Source of the DNA: JAWKWH01 sp963669455
GTDB lineage: Bacteria; Pseudomonadota; Alphaproteobacteria; Rhizobiales; Rhizobiaceae
DNA length: 64,000 nt
Reading direction: 5' to 3'
Assembly (NCBI GenBank): GCA_963669455.1
Contig: OY770026.1
Location: 2,604,001-2,668,000 of the forward strand
A program made the position numbers and the translations under genes. The number at the start of each line of letters is the position of its first letter. Positions within the stretch are counted from its first letter, which is position 1. The notes beneath the pieces are model-generated. The model worked only from the letters and a program-made list of their open reading frames with translations. It made no database searches and had not been told where the DNA came from. Positions 17,228 through 24,423 of this stretch are shown piece after piece.

Positions 17228-19261
17228 TTAACCCTCCCCGCCCGTCAGCGACAGATGCCCGCCATCCATCATCTTGATTTGCCATCCAGGCGGAACCAGT
17301 GTCGTCGCGGTCCCCTCCTCAATGATGGCCGGGCCTTTTATTGTAGTGCCGGCAACAATGCCGTTGCGATCAATGATTGCGGTCTTGTGCGGTGTGCCCG
17401 AAAAGTAGACATCGCGCTCACGCGACGGTTTACCTGGTTCTTGAGAAGGCGGCGCACTTTGCGGGCGTGGCAGCTGGCCGATTGCCGCAACCCTGATATT
17501 GGCCATTTCCACCCGGTTTTCCGGGCTTGAGTGACCATACTGACGCTCATAGGCAACGTCGAACGCGCCCCTAACGGCATCCATATCGATCGGTCCGTCA
17601 GGCAGCGGTATCGTCAGCACATATTCCTGCCCGTAGTAGCGAAAGTCGATTGCACGCTCAAAGCCGATTGCCGCCTCTGCAACGCCTTCTGCAATCAGAT
17701 AATCGCGGCCCTTGTCCTGAAGCGCTGAAAATGCGTTTTCCAATGTCGAAACGTCCATCAGATCCCAGAAACTGTAGAGCGTTTCCTTGAAATCATGGCG
17801 CACATCGGTCTGCAGCATGCCCCATGCGGAAAATGCACCGGGATGAACGGGGATGATCACCTCGCTGATCTGTAGTTCTTCTGCCAGGGCGGCCGCCTGG
17901 GCAGGCCCTGCCCCGCCGAATGCGACCAGCGAGAAATCACGTGGATCGATGCCGCGCTGAACGGTTATGGTGCGGATCGCATCGGCCATCTTGGCATTGA
18001 CAATGTCGACAATTCCTTGGCCCATCTCTTCGGCCGACATGCCAAACCGGCTACCCATTTCCTCCAGCGCCTTGGCAGCGGCGTCCCGGTCGAGCGTCAT
18101 TTCGCCGCCGGAAAAGTTGGAACCATCCAGCCGTCCGAGCACCAGATTGGCATCGGAAACGGTCGGCTCGGTTCCACCGCGCCCGTAGCAAACAGGTCCC
18201 GGCGCCGATCCGGCAGATTGCGGGCCAACACGCATGGCGCCGGCTTCCTGCCAGGCGATCGACCCGCCGCCGGCGCCGATGACATGAATGTCGACAACCG
18301 ACATTTGCACCGGCAGGCCTTCGAGCTTGGTTTCATTGGAGCCCGACGGCAATCCATCGATGATCAGGCTTGCATCAAACGAGGTACCACCCATATCAAC
18401 GCAGATCAGATTTGGCCGGCCCGTTGCCGCCGAAAGCGCCTTGCCGCCGATTGCCCCGCCAACCGGGCCCGATAACAGCGTCTGCAACGGTGTGCGGCTG
18501 GCCGATTGCGCGCTCATCACACCGCCATTCGATTCCATCACGTGTACGCCCTGGCCGTCGGGAAGTCTGTCTTTCAACTTGCCAATCAGCGTTTCCAGAT
18601 ATTTGCGCACGACGGGCGCCAGATAGCTGTCCATCGCAGTCGTGGAGGTGCGCTCGAACTCCCGCCACTCCGGCGACACCTGATGGGAAAGCGCGATTGC
18701 CACGTCTGGCAGCCGCTCGGTCAGATATTCGGCCGCCTGCAATTCATGGGCCGGGTTTTTGAACGAGAACAAAAAGCAGATCGCAATCGCTTTATATTGT
18801 TCGCGTCTGACCGCCGCGATGAATTCATCGAGATCTGAGAGGTTCAGCGGTTCAATAATTTCGCCGTCAGCGGCAATTCTCCCGCGCACCGCATAGCTAT
18901 GTTCACGATCTGCCAAAGGTGCTGGCTTGTTCCAGCGGATCGAGAAAATCTCGCCGCGATCATTGCCCTGAATTGTGTAGATATCGCGGAAATTTTTCGT
19001 CGTCAGCAGTGCGATTTTCGCGCCCCGCCGGGTAAGCAGGGCGTTCAGACCGACCGTCGTGCCGTGCACGAAGAAATCGATTTCCGCATCCTTGTCGACG
19101 ACGGCGTCAATCCCCTTCAAAACCGCCAGCGCCGGGTTTTTTGGCGTCGACAGCACCTTGTATGCGCCACACGAACCATTCTGGCTGTCCTGATAGACAA
19201 TATCGGTAAATGTTCCGCCGATATCGGCAGACACGCGGTAGTTCTTTGCCACGGTAGTCAC
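17228..19261 (-). CDS. hyuA: hydantoinase A / oxoprolinase-type subunit
   Basis: A 677-residue HyuA-family ATP-binding subunit of the actin/hexokinase-like fold. The N-terminus RVSADIGGTFTDIVYQDSQN, the central VDMGGTSFDASLIIDG and the VAFGGAGPAQAAALAEEL stretch are the family phosphate- and nucleotide-binding motifs. Further landmarks are TTVGLNALLTRRGAK and the C-terminal GPAIIEEGTATTLVPPGW. It sits between the ABC binding-protein gene and hyuB, all leftward, in what looks like one uptake-and-hydrolysis operon. Confidence 0.92.
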   Translation of the reverse strand: MTTVAKNYRVSADIGGTFTDIVYQDSQNGSCGAYKVLSTPKNPALAVLKGIDAVVDKDAEIDFFVHGTTVGLNALLTRRGAKIALLTTKNFRDIYTIQGNDRGEIFSIRWNKPAPLADREHSYAVRGRIAADGEIIEPLNLSDLDEFIAAVRREQYKAIAICFLFSFKNPAHELQAAEYLTERLPDVAIALSHQVSPEWREFERTSTTAMDSYLAPVVRKYLETLIGKLKDRLPDGQGVHVMESNGGVMSAQSASRTPLQTLLSGPVGGAIGGKALSAATGRPNLICVDMGGTSFDASLIIDGLPSGSNETKLEGLPVQMSVVDIHVIGAGGGSIAWQEAGAMRVGPQSAGSAPGPVCYGRGGTEPTVSDANLVLGRLDGSNFSGGEMTLDRDAAAKALEEMGSRFGMSAEEMGQGIVDIVNAKMADAIRTITVQRGIDPRDFSLVAFGGAGPAQAAALAEELQISEVIIPVHPGAFSAWGMLQTDVRHDFKETLYSFWDLMDVSTLENAFSALQDKGRDYLIAEGVAEAAIGFERAIDFRYYGQEYVLTIPLPDGPIDMDAVRGAFDVAYERQYGHSSPENRVEMANIRVAAIGQLPRPQSAPPSQEPGKPSRERDVYFSGTPHKTAIIDRNGIVAGTTIKGPAIIEEGTATTLVPPGWQIKMMDGGHLSLTGGEG

Positions 19262-19316
19262 CTTTAATTTGAAGACATCAGCCGGGGCTCACACGGCCCC
19301 GGCGCGGGAACCATTT

Positions 19317-20309
19317 TTATTGTGCCCACTCACCCGTAAAACCTGGATTTGCATCAAGCACTTCCCTGTCAATCATCGCCTCCAGAGGGCCGGCAGTATC
19401 CATGTTGATAATCTGGGTTACCGGCTTGCCTTCGATCGCATTGATAATCTGCTCTGTCGCCATTGCGCCCATTGTCTTGGGGAAATAGGCAAGCGTTGCG
19501 TCCCAACGGCCTTCCCGGATGGCATCGATTGCGATTGATGCAGCGCCTCCGCCGCTCAAATAGAGATCGGCCACGGTGTAGCCGGCGGCCTCAAGGGCAA
19601 TCTCAACACCGACCAGATGCTGGTCAGCATTGGACAACACCACGTGAACATCCTTGGCTGCCTGCAAAATGTCGGTCATCGCGGTGAGCGACTTGTCGGG
19701 ATTATACCAACCCTCGCCAACCGCCAAAACCTTGATGTTGGCCTGTCCGGCCAAAACCTTCTGGAACGTTTCAAGCCGCAGATTGTCGAAAGGGAAAATT
19801 TTCGCACCAATCATAATCACCACATTGCAAGGATCGCGTCCCTGGCATTCCTTGACGACCGCCTCTGCCTGAAACGTCGCGCCATCGACAGGAGGCGATG
19901 CAACGGTGGTGGTGATCCCTTCCACCTGGGGCTCAAGTGTCGTCAAATCCGGCCCGACGGGAAACAACACGGTGGCGATCGGTGTTCCAGCGGCAATAAC
20001 CTGCTCAAACGCACCGCTAATCCCGACCGTATCGTTTGGTGCAACGATGAAACCGGCAAAATTACCGCCGGCCAGAGCGTCCTCAATCTGGCTGTATTGA
20101 TGGGCCGGATCGAACTTGCCGTCAAAAATGGCTGTCTCATAGCCCAATGCCTTGGCCTTTTCCTCCACGCCCGCATAGGTCGCCTGGTTGAAGCCGTTTT
20201 GAGACGCGGCCGCAAAATAGGCGATCTTCTTGGATTGGGCCTGCGCGCCCGATGCGAATGCAAGTGCCAATCCGGCGCCGACTGCTAATATTTTAATAGC
20301 CCCAAGCAT
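19317..20309 (-). CDS. ABC transporter substrate-binding protein (RbsB-like)
   Basis: A 330-residue periplasmic binding protein of the type I (ribose/galactose) fold. It has a Sec signal peptide (AVGAGLALAFASGAQA) and a mature N-terminus KIAYFAAASQNGFNQATYAG, typical of the peripla_BP_4 group. The hinge region GGFIVAPNDT-like and the domain-2 segment LYLSGGGAASIAIDAIREG are recognisable. It is the first gene of the leftward operon and is preceded by AGGAGG. The ligand is probably a nitrogen heterocycle or its derivative, given HyuAB, rather than a sugar. That is inference. Confidence 0.88.
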   Translation of the reverse strand: MLGAIKILAVGAGLALAFASGAQAQSKKIAYFAAASQNGFNQATYAGVEEKAKALGYETAIFDGKFDPAHQYSQIEDALAGGNFAGFIVAPNDTVGISGAFEQVIAAGTPIATVLFPVGPDLTTLEPQVEGITTTVASPPVDGATFQAEAVVKECQGRDPCNVVIMIGAKIFPFDNLRLETFQKVLAGQANIKVLAVGEGWYNPDKSLTAMTDILQAAKDVHVVLSNADQHLVGVEIALEAAGYTVADLYLSGGGAASIAIDAIREGRWDATLAYFPKTMGAMATEQIINAIEGKPVTQIINMDTAGPLEAMIDREVLDANPGFTGEWAQ

Positions 20310-20396
20310 CAGTTTCCTCCTTGTCGCTTGTCATGTGCTGCGGCTCACTATACAATTATGCAAACTTTATACAAGACCCTACTGCAGGAGTGCCCA
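20310..20396. promoter_or_regulatory. divergent promoter region with TATACAA repeats
   Basis: The region between the leftward transport operon and the rightward regulator. A minus-strand promoter is suggested by TTGTAT (20374-20369), 16 bp, then TATAGT (20352-20347). The 7-mer TATACAA occurs twice in direct orientation at 20349-20355 and 20368-20374, overlapping these promoter elements. It is a reasonable binding site for the GntR-type regulator encoded at 20397. Confidence 0.45.
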
Positions 20397-21128
20397 TTGA
20401 CAAACAAAGCTGACAGCGGAAGCTCGCCGGTTCGCCGCGGCGCCCTTCAGGTCTATGACGCGTTGCGTGAAGACATATTGTGGCTTCGAATCGAGCCCGG
20501 GTCGGCGCTTGACGAGGTGGGGCTGGCCGCACGGTTTAAGGTGTCCCGCACCCCGGTCCGCGAAGCGCTGTTGTTGTTGTCGGGAGAAGGGTTCATCCAG
20601 TTCCTGCCCAACCGGACAACGATTGTCGCGCCGATGCTGCTGAACAATATCGGCGACTATCTGGACATGCTGTTGATCCTGTCGCGCGGCGCTGCCCGCT
20701 CGGCAGCATTAAGCAACAAGGCCGACATGGATGTGATGCAAAAATACATGGATGCCTGCGCCAGTGCGATCAAGGAGGAAAAACCCGATGGCCTGCTTAA
20801 ATCCGACAACGCCTTTCGCCGTTACCTGGCAGGTCTGACGGGCAACATATTTCAGATAAAGTATTTCGATCAGGTGCTTGATAGTGGCGTGCGCTCAAAG
20901 CTTTTGCACTATTTTCCGTTCGCCTCGGCTGATGAATTGCGCACCGCCAATGCTGATCGCGCCAGGCTGGCGGAGGCGGTTTGCAGAAATGAAGCAGACG
21001 CCGCCGACGATATCATGGCCCAGATCATTCGCACCGAATTTGCAATTGTCATCGGCTCACTACAGCCGAAATTCGCCGACAGCCTGCAACTGACCGATCA
21101 TCCGTTTGAACTGGACAAACTGAAATGA
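20397..21128 (+). CDS. GntR-family regulator (FadR/FCD subfamily)
   Basis: A 243-residue regulator. I place the start at the TTG at 20397 because AGGAG lies 6 nt upstream; an in-frame ATG at 20358 lies inside the promoter region. The N-terminal winged helix covers YDALREDILWLRIEPGSALD and VSRTPVREALLLLSGEGFIQ. The C-terminal FCD ligand domain is all-helical. It is divergent from the hyu/ABC operon and overlaps the M24 peptidase gene by 4 bp. It probably represses the hyu/ABC genes until the substrate or a product is present. Confidence 0.85.
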   Translation: MTNKADSGSSPVRRGALQVYDALREDILWLRIEPGSALDEVGLAARFKVSRTPVREALLLLSGEGFIQFLPNRTTIVAPMLLNNIGDYLDMLLILSRGAARSAALSNKADMDVMQKYMDACASAIKEEKPDGLLKSDNAFRRYLAGLTGNIFQIKYFDQVLDSGVRSKLLHYFPFASADELRTANADRARLAEAVCRNEADAADDIMAQIIRTEFAIVIGSLQPKFADSLQLTDHPFELDKLK

Positions 21129-22231
21129 GCGATGTTCACGCAAAGCGCCGCCAGCACCTTGTTCAATTGCTTAAAACAGCAAATCTTGATGCGGCGGCAT
21201 TCGTGCCAGGCCCCAGCTTCGCCTATCTCAGCGGGCTGCACTTTCACCTGATGGAACGCCCGACACTTCTGTTCATAACAGCTTCAGGCGACATCCTTGC
21301 GATCATGCCAGAACTGGAACAACTCAAATGGCGCGAGGTTTTTCCACACGCAACCACATTTTTCTGGAAAGACGAAACGGGATTTGACGCGGCATTTGAA
21401 AAAGCCGCCGCCGAACTTGGCGACGGCATCGTCGGCATCGAGGGCGGCAGGATGCGGGCTTTCGAGGCGGAAGCCCTTCGCCTGCATCTGGGTCAGGGCG
21501 GCATGGTCGATGCAAGTAGTGCGCTGGCCGCGTTACGGCTTTCAAAGAGCGCCGATGAAATCAAGGCGACCGAAAAAGCGATATCGATCAGCGAAATTGC
21601 GCTTGGCGAGACCATCGACCAGGTTTCAGCCGGTATGACGGAAAAGGAAATTGCCGGCCTTCTAAAGATGAGACTATTGGCGAACGGTGCGGATGAATTT
21701 GCGTTTGAACCGATTGTGCTGGCGGGCGGAAAATCAGCCAACCCGCATGGCGAAGTGGGAGATGTCCCCCTTAACCCGGGTGATCCGCTGCTGATCGATT
21801 TCGGCGCAACTTACGACGGCTACAATGCCGATATCACCCGGACCTTCTTTTGCGGCCATGCAAGCGATGAGCACGCCCGAATCTACGAGACAGTATTGGC
21901 TGCAAACGCCCGTGGACGGGACATCGCAGGCCCGGATCTCACCGCCCACGACCTGGACACGGCCGTAACCGCCATATTGGCGAACTCACCCTTTGCCGAG
22001 TTGATTGTTCACAAAACCGGTCACGGGCTCGGGCTGGATGTCCACGAAGACCCGCACATCATGGCTGGCAATCACCAACAACTTGTCTCGGGCGCATTGA
22101 TCACCATCGAGCCCGGACTTTACCGGCCAGGAGAAATCGGTGTCCGCATTGAGGATGATGTCGTGATTGAGGACAGCGGCAGCAGATCGCTCACCTCGTT
22201 TCCACGTGAACTCACCATTGTTGGAAAGTAG
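21125..22231 (+). CDS. M24-family metallopeptidase (Xaa-Pro peptidase/creatinase-like)
   Basis: A 368-residue pita-bread enzyme with an N-terminal creatinase-type domain and a catalytic M24 domain. Metal ligands are seen in LLIDFGATYDGYNADITRTF (two Asp), KTGHGLGLDVHEDPHI (His), ITIEPGLYRP (Glu) and GVRIEDDVVI (Glu). Members cleave Xaa-Pro bonds or hydrolyse creatine-like compounds. In this cluster it may process the ring-opened product of HyuAB (a carbamoyl or acyl amino acid), which is inference. The ATGA overlap with the regulator gene shows co-transcription. Confidence 0.87.
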   Translation: MSDVHAKRRQHLVQLLKTANLDAAAFVPGPSFAYLSGLHFHLMERPTLLFITASGDILAIMPELEQLKWREVFPHATTFFWKDETGFDAAFEKAAAELGDGIVGIEGGRMRAFEAEALRLHLGQGGMVDASSALAALRLSKSADEIKATEKAISISEIALGETIDQVSAGMTEKEIAGLLKMRLLANGADEFAFEPIVLAGGKSANPHGEVGDVPLNPGDPLLIDFGATYDGYNADITRTFFCGHASDEHARIYETVLAANARGRDIAGPDLTAHDLDTAVTAILANSPFAELIVHKTGHGLGLDVHEDPHIMAGNHQQLVSGALITIEPGLYRPGEIGVRIEDDVVIEDSGSRSLTSFPRELTIVGK

Positions 22232-22235
22232 CAGG

Positions 22236-22742
22236 ATGACCCGGTTTGAGCAGTTTGTGCCGGTTGCCGAGACGGGATTTGTTGACGAAATTTTTGCGCA
22301 ACTGGAAAGGGATGCGCAAGCCGATATTGGCGCGATCATCTTTTCCTGCTCGACGTTCGATCCCAAAACCCGTCAGGCGCGAAGGGTTTATACCAACCAG
22401 CCGCAGGCCTATCCGCTTTCCGGACTAAAGGAAATCATACCTGGCCGCTGGACCGAAATCGTGCTGGATGGCGGCAAAAATTTTGTCGCCAACACGATTG
22501 AACAAATTGCTGATGTCTTTCCCGATCACCAGCTGATCGCCAGCCTTGGCTGCGGCTCGGCGCTAAACATACCCGTAAAACTTGCCGGAAATATTCTTGG
22601 CACCGTCAACCTGCTGCACGAGACCGGCTACTTTACCGGTTCCCGTGTCGAGCGGGCACTGAGCCTCAAACCGGCCGCCATGATTGCTTTTGCCGCCCTG
22701 TCGATTGGCTCTGCCGAACCGGTTGCCAGTAAAGCAAAATGA
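22236..22742 (+). CDS. GAF-domain protein
   Basis: A 168-residue soluble protein that is essentially a single GAF domain. The core strands are GAIIFSCSTFD, ARRVYTNQPQAYPLSGL, QLIASLGCGSALNIPVKLAG and ILGTVNLLHETGYF. GAF domains bind small ligands, and proteins of this type appear in amino-acid and purine-derivative catabolic clusters. The start at 22236 lies 4 bp after the peptidase stop, with GGAAAG and AGG nearby, so it belongs to the same transcript. Ligand unknown. Confidence 0.75.
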   Translation: MTRFEQFVPVAETGFVDEIFAQLERDAQADIGAIIFSCSTFDPKTRQARRVYTNQPQAYPLSGLKEIIPGRWTEIVLDGGKNFVANTIEQIADVFPDHQLIASLGCGSALNIPVKLAGNILGTVNLLHETGYFTGSRVERALSLKPAAMIAFAALSIGSAEPVASKAK

Positions 22743-22748
22743 GGAGCG

Positions 22749-22847
22749 ATGCCAAAATCCGGTCCGGCGGCGATTTTGGTCATGACAAATATGGCCGACG
22801 CGCAGCGGCAGTCAGAACGCCCCATAAATCAAAGCATCCAATGGTAG
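22749..22847 (+). pseudogene. possible truncated gene at the island edge (32 codons)
   Basis: A short frame begins with ATG 6 bp after the GAF stop, with GGAG 4 nt upstream. It encodes a hydrophobic then polar peptide (SGPAAILVMTNMADAQ) and stops 23 bp before the tRNA-Trp fragment. Its placement suggests the start of a further operon gene cut off when the neighbouring DNA was inserted or rearranged. A small hairpin (CCAAAATC 22752-22759, GATTTTGG 22772-22779) overlaps it, so it could instead be non-coding. Confidence 0.3.
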
Positions 22848-22870
22848 ATTGATCCTATTGTCCCGAATTT

Positions 22871-22919
22871 TGACAGGGGCAGCAGGGTTTGAACCCGCAA
22901 CCTACGGTTTTGGAGACCG
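22871..22919 (-). repeat. 3' fragment of tRNA-Trp (candidate attachment site)
   Basis: 49 bp match the 3' part of the intact tRNA-Trp at 34070-34118 in the same orientation with 4 mismatches. The match runs from the anticodon stem through the T arm and acceptor strand to the 3' end. The last 20 bp toward the anticodon (22900-22919 versus 34099-34118) are identical. Sequence beyond the anticodon stem is unrelated, so this is not a functional tRNA. A tRNA 3'-end duplicate placed downstream of the intact gene is the usual trace of tRNA-targeted integration. Confidence 0.8.
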
Positions 22920-22933
22920 CAGAAAAGAGGCTG

Positions 22934-23734
22934 TTAGCGCACGTTGTGCAACACGAACTTCGTGTTACCAACGCGCATGTGCGTACCTGGATCAATCTGA
23001 GTAAAGTCAACAGGCTTCAAACGTCGGGCGCCTATATAGGTACCGTTGGTCGAACCGCCCCCGTTGCTCCCCCAATCGGCGACCCATATCCGGCCGCTTT
23101 GGACCCTGATGCGGCAGTGGTTGCCTGAAACCTGGTCATCAGCGTCAAGCACTAGGTCAGCCCAGGTCCGATCGCGCCCAACATTAAAATATCCGTCGCG
23201 CGAGAAAGTTCGACCGGTGGCCAACTTCACAGTTTGATTGGCATGCGGGCCCGAAAGCACCTTGATCACCAATGCCTTTGGCGTCGCAGATTTACTGGAC
23301 TGGCGGTCCTGCCGCCCTAAACCTCGCACCTGAAGCACGCCAGACAAATTGGATGTGTAAGAGACACTTGATGAAGTGTGATGGCTGGCCAGCTTGCGCG
23401 CACTGAGTGACCTCAATCCGAACGTAGATAATATTGAAGCAAAACGCCCTATTCGCTGAAGCTTACCAAGTGGCTCACCGGTTACGGCATCGGCGACCTG
23501 CAACCCGAGACAAAGGCGGCCGATCGACCAACCTCCAGCAAGAATTTCCACCACAAACAGATGCACAATCCATGCTGCCGGCACAGCGGACCAGAAAAGG
23601 AATTCGCCGTATAGCACCGGAATTTCGGGGATAAGCCGATGGATTGCTTTTACAATCAGCGTGATTACCAGAAGATCGATTGCAGCGGCACTAAGCGACA
23701 ATCTGGCTAGCGCTGCCTCCCGGTTTGCAGTCAC
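22934..23734 (-). CDS. RDD-family membrane protein with C-terminal FHA domain
   Basis: A 266-residue protein. Residues about 10-110 form an RDD-like membrane domain with two clear hydrophobic segments (about 13-30 and 43-65), followed by a Ser-rich linker. An FHA domain occupies about 185-262, with NVGRDRTWADLVLD, the phosphothreonine-site motif SGNHCRI, and STNGTYIGARRL. FHA domains bind phosphothreonine, so it is a candidate membrane-tethered reader of the kinase at 28487. It is the last gene of the leftward block, stops 15 bp from the tRNA-Trp fragment, and overlaps the preceding gene by 4 bp. Confidence 0.82.
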   Translation of the reverse strand: MTANREAALARLSLSAAAIDLLVITLIVKAIHRLIPEIPVLYGEFLFWSAVPAAWIVHLFVVEILAGGWSIGRLCLGLQVADAVTGEPLGKLQRIGRFASILSTFGLRSLSARKLASHHTSSSVSYTSNLSGVLQVRGLGRQDRQSSKSATPKALVIKVLSGPHANQTVKLATGRTFSRDGYFNVGRDRTWADLVLDADDQVSGNHCRIRVQSGRIWVADWGSNGGGSTNGTYIGARRLKPVDFTQIDPGTHMRVGNTKFVLHNVR

Positions 23735-24384
23735 GGCAGCACCTGCATGATTTGCAGCACGACCACAAGCAAAGCTGCGGTGGCAGAGAAACTCAACAAA
23801 AGTCCGGACCGCGCCGCAACAATTGCTTCATCGCTTTCCAACATGAGTTTGAAATTCGTTTTGGCAAGAAAAATTGCAAATGAAACGCCAAAAATCGCGA
23901 TAAATAGGAGAACAAAGCCCCCTTTGTCGCGGTCGAGTGCAAATATCCAGTCGATACATGCAACCATAAAGACCGCACCGAAAACCGTGAATATGTGGGC
24001 GGCGACCAACTGCCCTTCACGCAGACGCGTGGTCAACCACCCGCCAACGAGAGCAACCGTCCAACCCAACGATGCAGCGATAAAGAGGAACAGCAATATC
24101 CGAGCGGGAAAGACACTGAAAAAGCCATCGTGTTGCGCCGTTCTTGAACCAGGGCCTCCAGCCCCCGTCAAGAACTCAAAGACAGAGATTACACTCGACA
24201 GAAAAGCGATAGATCCACCGACGGCCTGAAGAGGCGTTGCGCTGAATTTTGCGAGCAAACCGCTGACATCCGAAGACACACCCATCGGCAGATTCAGCAG
24301 AAATTTCGCCACCTTTCGCCAACCATCAGGGTTCGCAACTGTGCGCCGCTGTCCGGATCTTGCTCGTCTTCGGTTGTTACTCAA
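23731..24384 (-). CDS. multi-pass membrane protein of unknown function
   Basis: A 217-residue protein with a basic, Arg-rich N-terminus (about residues 1-25) and about five hydrophobic segments, including ILLFLFIAASLGWTVALVGG, AAHIFTVFGAVFMVACIDWI and FVLLFIAIFGVSFAIFLA. No enzymatic motif is visible and I do not recognise a family. It overlaps the RDD-FHA gene by 4 bp, so the two are translationally coupled and their products may form a membrane complex. It belongs to the FHA/kinase island by position and orientation. Confidence 0.6.
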   Translation of the reverse strand: MSNNRRRARSGQRRTVANPDGWRKVAKFLLNLPMGVSSDVSGLLAKFSATPLQAVGGSIAFLSSVISVFEFLTGAGGPGSRTAQHDGFFSVFPARILLFLFIAASLGWTVALVGGWLTTRLREGQLVAAHIFTVFGAVFMVACIDWIFALDRDKGGFVLLFIAIFGVSFAIFLAKTNFKLMLESDEAIVAARSGLLLSFSATAALLVVVLQIMQVLP

Positions 24385-24423
24385 CGGACCAATCCATGTT
24401 CACGCGGCGGTTACGCCATGTGT

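Noticed and set aside
22871..22933. A second functional tRNA-Trp.
   Set aside because: Only the 3' part from the anticodon stem onward is present; the D arm and 5' acceptor strand are absent and the CCA end is altered to TCA.
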